Assembly (NCBI GenBank): GCA_900696645.1
Contig: CAADGV010000011.1
Coordinates: forward strand, 1-64,000
Source: an uncultured Chlorobiota bacterium
Lineage (GTDB): Bacteria; Bacteroidota; Ignavibacteria; UBA10030; UBA6906
Direction of reading: 5' to 3'
DNA length: 64,000 bases
Under the pieces are notes generated by a model. The model did not search any database and had not been told where the DNA came from. It saw only the letters and a program-made list of their open reading frames with translations. Positions 60,301 to 64,000 of this stretch are shown in pieces. A program made the translations under genes and the position numbers. Within the stretch, counting starts at the first letter, position 1; every line of letters starts with the position of its first letter.

Positions 60301-63282
60301 ATGAGCAAGATTGACCGCCTCAATATTGAGGATATCCAGGGAACACGCGTCAAGACGTTCCAAAAACTGATGCGGTTCAAGATCAGGGATATTCTGCTCG
60401 TGTCCAGTCTGTACGACAGCTATCTGTTCGAAGAAGACGGCAGACTCTACGAACTCATCCGCTCGGAATTTCAGACGCTCAATCTCAGCCACCCTCCCGA
60501 AATCACGCACATCAGCAGCGGCAGCGAAGCAATCGAGTTGCTGCAAAGCGGCGAACGGTTTGACCTGATCATCACAACACTGCATATCGAAGATATGCAC
60601 GTGACACGCTTCGCGCAGGAGGCACGGAACGCGGGCATCACCATTCCCATCGTGTTGCTCGCATACGACAACAGGGAACGGAAAGAACTCGTTACCAACC
60701 ACGACATCTCGATATTCGACAAGATTTTTATTTGGCAGGGAGATTATCACCTTCTCATCGGTATTATCAAGTATCTCGAAGATAAAGAGAACGTCGAGAA
60801 CGATACTCGTACCGTCGGTGTACAATCCATCATCCTCGTGGAAGACAGCGTGCAGTTCTATTCCGTCTATCTCCCGCTCATCTATACGGAAATCCTCAAG
60901 CAATCGCAGCGACTCATCACCGAGGGGGTGAATATCACCCACCGCTTCTTGCGCATGCGGGCCCGTCCGAAAATTCTGCTGTGTACTACGTTCGAGGAGG
61001 CGTGGGCGTACTACGAGAAGTATGAAGATTTTATCCTCGGTATCATCTCGGATGTGAATTTCGTCAAGGGAGGAATCAAAGAAACGGATGCGGGAATAGA
61101 ATTTGCGAGATTGGTAAAAGAACGCCATGAGGATATCCCGATTCTTCTGCAATCGAGCAACGCTGAGAACGCCCAGCGCGCACAAGAAATTGGGGCTTCG
61201 TTTCTCTTGAAAAGCTCCCCTACTCTACTGCATGACCTGAGCGAGTACATGCTCAACCACTTCGGCTTCGGTGATTTTGTGTTCAAGGTGAATGACGGAA
61301 CCGAAGTAGGCCGTGCGAGCAATCTGCGAATGTTGGAGGAACAGCTCAGGGTGGTTCCCGACGAGAGCATCGTGTACCACGCACGACGCAACCACTTTTC
61401 CAACTGGCTGAAGGCACGTACGGAGTTCTGGCTTGCCCAGCAACTCCGGCCCCAGAAGGTGGATGATTTTGAATCGGTTCAGGGTTTGCGGGAATTGCTG
61501 ATCAGCTCGCTGCAGAAATACCGCGAGATCAGGCAGCGGGGCGTGATCACCGAATTCAGCAAAGACACGTTCGACCCCCAGAACAGTTTTGCACGCGTCG
61601 GCAGCGGTTCACTCGGCGGAAAAGCCCGGGGGTTGGGTTTCATCAACACACTCATCAACAACTACAATATCCGCGACCAATTTCCCGGCGTCGAGATTCA
61701 TGTGCCTTCGGCGGTTGTGATTGCCACAGATGTGTTCGACCGGTTTCTTGAAGACAATAATCTGGAGGGATTTGCCCACAGCAACATTGAGGACCGTGAG
61801 CTTCTGCATCGCTTCTCAGGCGCCCATCACTTCCCGTCCGATATTGTTCAGAAGTTGCGTGAGCTTCTCGAAATCACGCATACTCCCCTCGCCGTCCGTT
61901 CGTCAAGTCTGCTGGAAGATTCACAGTACCAGCCGTTCGCCGGTGTGTATCAGACATACATGATCGCAAACAACAACCCCAGCATTGATGTCAGGCTCGC
62001 TGAATTGCTGCAGGCGATTAAGCTCGTTTATGCTTCGACGTTTTCGAAACATGCGCGGGACTACATGAAAGCGACCGCGTACAGGCTTGAAGAAGAGAAA
62101 ATGGCCGTGATCATCCAGAAGATGGTCGGCTCGCCGCGCAACGGGCGCTACTATCCCGAGTTTGCCGGAGTCGCAAAATCGTACAACTTCTACCCCGTTC
62201 CCCCGCAAAAACCGACCGACGGTATCGTGCTTGTGGGGCTGGGATTGGGAAAGATTGTGGTGGATGGCGGCAATACGGTTCGTTTTTGCCCGAAGTACCC
62301 GCGGCACATGCTGCAGTTCTTCTCGGCAAAGGAGACGCTCAAAAATGCCCAGCAGCAGTTCTATGCGTTGAACCTTGAGGAAAGCCTCAAAAGATCCAAC
62401 GGCCACACACCGGGCGAGTTTGTCCAATTATATGATGTGAAGACGGCTGAAGTTGATGAAACACTCTTTTACGTTGCGTCAACATACTCCTCCGAAAATG
62501 ATTCAGTGTACGACGGCATTTCGCGGCCGGGCAGGCGGGTGGTGACGTTTGCGCCGATTCTGAAGCACAAGCTCTTTCCGCTTGCCGATATTCTCGACCT
62601 CGTTCTCGATATGGGAACATGGGGAATGGGAACGCATGTGGAAATCGAATTCGCCGTCAACATGAATGTCACAACACACGAGCCGAACGAGTTTGCCTTT
62701 CTGCAAATCCGGCCACTCGTCCTCAGCTCCGAATCCGAAGAATTGCGGATCGATACCGTCAATACCAACGATCTGATCTGCTATAGCGAGCAGGTGCTGG
62801 GCAACGGCGCGATACGTGACATCTACGATGTGGTTGTTGTGGATATCGAGAAGTTTGAACGGGGCAAAAGCATCAGCGTTGCACAGGAAGTCAGTCAACT
62901 CAATTCGAAATTGCTTGAACAGAAAAGGCCGTATGTTCTCATCGGCGTCGGGCGCTGGGGAAGCCTCGACCATTGGCTTGGCGTTCCCGTAACATGGGAT
63001 CAGATTTCGGGAGCAGCGGCCATTGTCGAGTCGGGGTTTAAAGATTTCAGTGTTACGCCCTCGCAGGGTTCGCATTTCTTCCAGAACATTACATCGTTTC
63101 GTGTCGGATACTTCACAGTCAACTCCGCCAATCACCAGGGATTCATAGATTGGGAGTGGCTGGCGCAGCAGCCCGCTATTGAAGAACTTGAGTTTACGCG
63201 GCATTTGCGTTTTGCCGATCCGATAACGGTGAAGATTAACGGGCACAAGAATGTCGGCGTAATTCTCAAGCCGGGCAAATAA
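60301..63282 (+). CDS. Receiver-like domains fused to a PEP/pyruvate-binding (PPDK-N) domain
   Basis: A 993-residue cytoplasmic protein. Residues about 30-160 and 175-325 look like receiver domains: RFDLIITTLHIEDMHVTRFAQEA, then QSIILVEDSVQFYSVYLPLIYTEIL, LGIISDVNFVKGGIKETDAGIEFARL and PILLQSSNAENAQRAQEIGASFLLKSS, with the acidic residues of the phosphoacceptor pocket seemingly present in the second. From about 435 to 720 is the nucleotide-binding PPDK-N/PEP-synthase domain: GSLGGKARGLGFINTLI, PLAVRSSSLLEDSQYQPFAGVYQTY and MAVIIQKMVGSP. The histidine swivel and TIM-barrel domains of PEP synthase are not evident; the C-terminal part is unfamiliar. It may phosphorylate or sense in response to a signal. 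Function inferred. Confidence 0.82.
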   Translation: MSKIDRLNIEDIQGTRVKTFQKLMRFKIRDILLVSSLYDSYLFEEDGRLYELIRSEFQTLNLSHPPEITHISSGSEAIELLQSGERFDLIITTLHIEDMHVTRFAQEARNAGITIPIVLLAYDNRERKELVTNHDISIFDKIFIWQGDYHLLIGIIKYLEDKENVENDTRTVGVQSIILVEDSVQFYSVYLPLIYTEILKQSQRLITEGVNITHRFLRMRARPKILLCTTFEEAWAYYEKYEDFILGIISDVNFVKGGIKETDAGIEFARLVKERHEDIPILLQSSNAENAQRAQEIGASFLLKSSPTLLHDLSEYMLNHFGFGDFVFKVNDGTEVGRASNLRMLEEQLRVVPDESIVYHARRNHFSNWLKARTEFWLAQQLRPQKVDDFESVQGLRELLISSLQKYREIRQRGVITEFSKDTFDPQNSFARVGSGSLGGKARGLGFINTLINNYNIRDQFPGVEIHVPSAVVIATDVFDRFLEDNNLEGFAHSNIEDRELLHRFSGAHHFPSDIVQKLRELLEITHTPLAVRSSSLLEDSQYQPFAGVYQTYMIANNNPSIDVRLAELLQAIKLVYASTFSKHARDYMKATAYRLEEEKMAVIIQKMVGSPRNGRYYPEFAGVAKSYNFYPVPPQKPTDGIVLVGLGLGKIVVDGGNTVRFCPKYPRHMLQFFSAKETLKNAQQQFYALNLEESLKRSNGHTPGEFVQLYDVKTAEVDETLFYVASTYSSENDSVYDGISRPGRRVVTFAPILKHKLFPLADILDLVLDMGTWGMGTHVEIEFAVNMNVTTHEPNEFAFLQIRPLVLSSESEELRIDTVNTNDLICYSEQVLGNGAIRDIYDVVVVDIEKFERGKSISVAQEVSQLNSKLLEQKRPYVLIGVGRWGSLDHWLGVPVTWDQISGAAAIVESGFKDFSVTPSQGSHFFQNITSFRVGYFTVNSANHQGFIDWEWLAQQPAIEELEFTRHLRFADPITVKINGHKNVGVILKPGK

Positions 63283-63372
63283 TACCCGGCCGTTCTTTCG
63301 CATTGAAAACCCACCTCTTCTCCCTCTCTTTACAAATATGAAGAGAGCGGGCCGTTCCACAAAAAGTACTGA

Positions 63373-64000
<628 letters not shown>

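Noticed and set aside
60253-61185. A 310-residue minus-strand open frame
   Set aside because: Antisense to the receiver-PPDK gene; composition is that of a mirrored frame.

Overview
The window looks like a chromosome segment of a free-living member of the Bacteroidota/Chlorobi superphylum, most like Ignavibacteria or Kapabacteria. The evidence is several secreted proteins ending in the NYPNPFNP-type sorting domain of the type IX secretion system (T9SS), PorV/PorQ-type and TonB-dependent outer-membrane proteins, and multi-module 'choice of anchor' architectures. This placement is inferred from protein style only. I saw no rRNA or tRNA gene.

Positions 1-20.2 kb hold a minus-strand pectin and rhamnogalacturonan locus: a TonB-dependent receptor, a large T9SS-type surface protein, a PorV-family barrel, a second barrel, two beta-helix-like T9SS proteins, a GH105 unsaturated-galacturonyl hydrolase, a LacI-type regulator, a rhamnogalacturonan acetylesterase fused to a DUF4350-like domain, a small GlsB/YeaQ-type membrane protein and a PL1-type pectate lyase with a carbohydrate-binding module. 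A similar 18-base motif upstream of the receptor and immediately before the esterase is a candidate operator. From 20.5 to 39.8 kb the content is mostly housekeeping: an FG-GAP T9SS protein, deoC with an unusual N-terminal extension, two SPOR lipoproteins, mltG, a GT-C/TPR membrane protein, tsaD, alr, inorganic pyrophosphatase, small membrane proteins, a methyltransferase, a PAP2 phosphatase, a sulfurtransferase and gdhA.

Positions 39.9-60 kb are an accessory region. Its core is a complete type I-C CRISPR-Cas locus: cas3, cas5c, cas8c (with an internal cas11c start), cas7c, cas4, cas1, cas2 and an array of 41 repeats and 40 spacers. A DUF6880-like gene overlaps the start of cas3 by four bases. 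The cas genes are separated by three insertions: a hairpin-rich repeat between cas3 and cas5, a Bro-N (DinD-like) gene plus a frameshifted partial copy between cas7 and cas4, and a GIY-YIG nuclease gene bracketed by near-identical repeats between cas4 and cas1. Past the array lie an unknown gene with a TTG start, a hairpin-repeat cluster and two secreted proteins.

The right end carries a 993-residue protein joining receiver-like regions to a PEP/pyruvate-binding (PPDK-N) domain, and the start of a second gdhA. The two gdhA genes lie in direct orientation about 25 kb apart and flank the whole accessory region, so recombination between them could remove or duplicate it.

The best candidates for something undescribed are the DUF6880-cas3 coupling, the Bro-N gene placed just before cas4, and the repeat-bracketed GIY-YIG gene. 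None of these functions can be proven from sequence alone.
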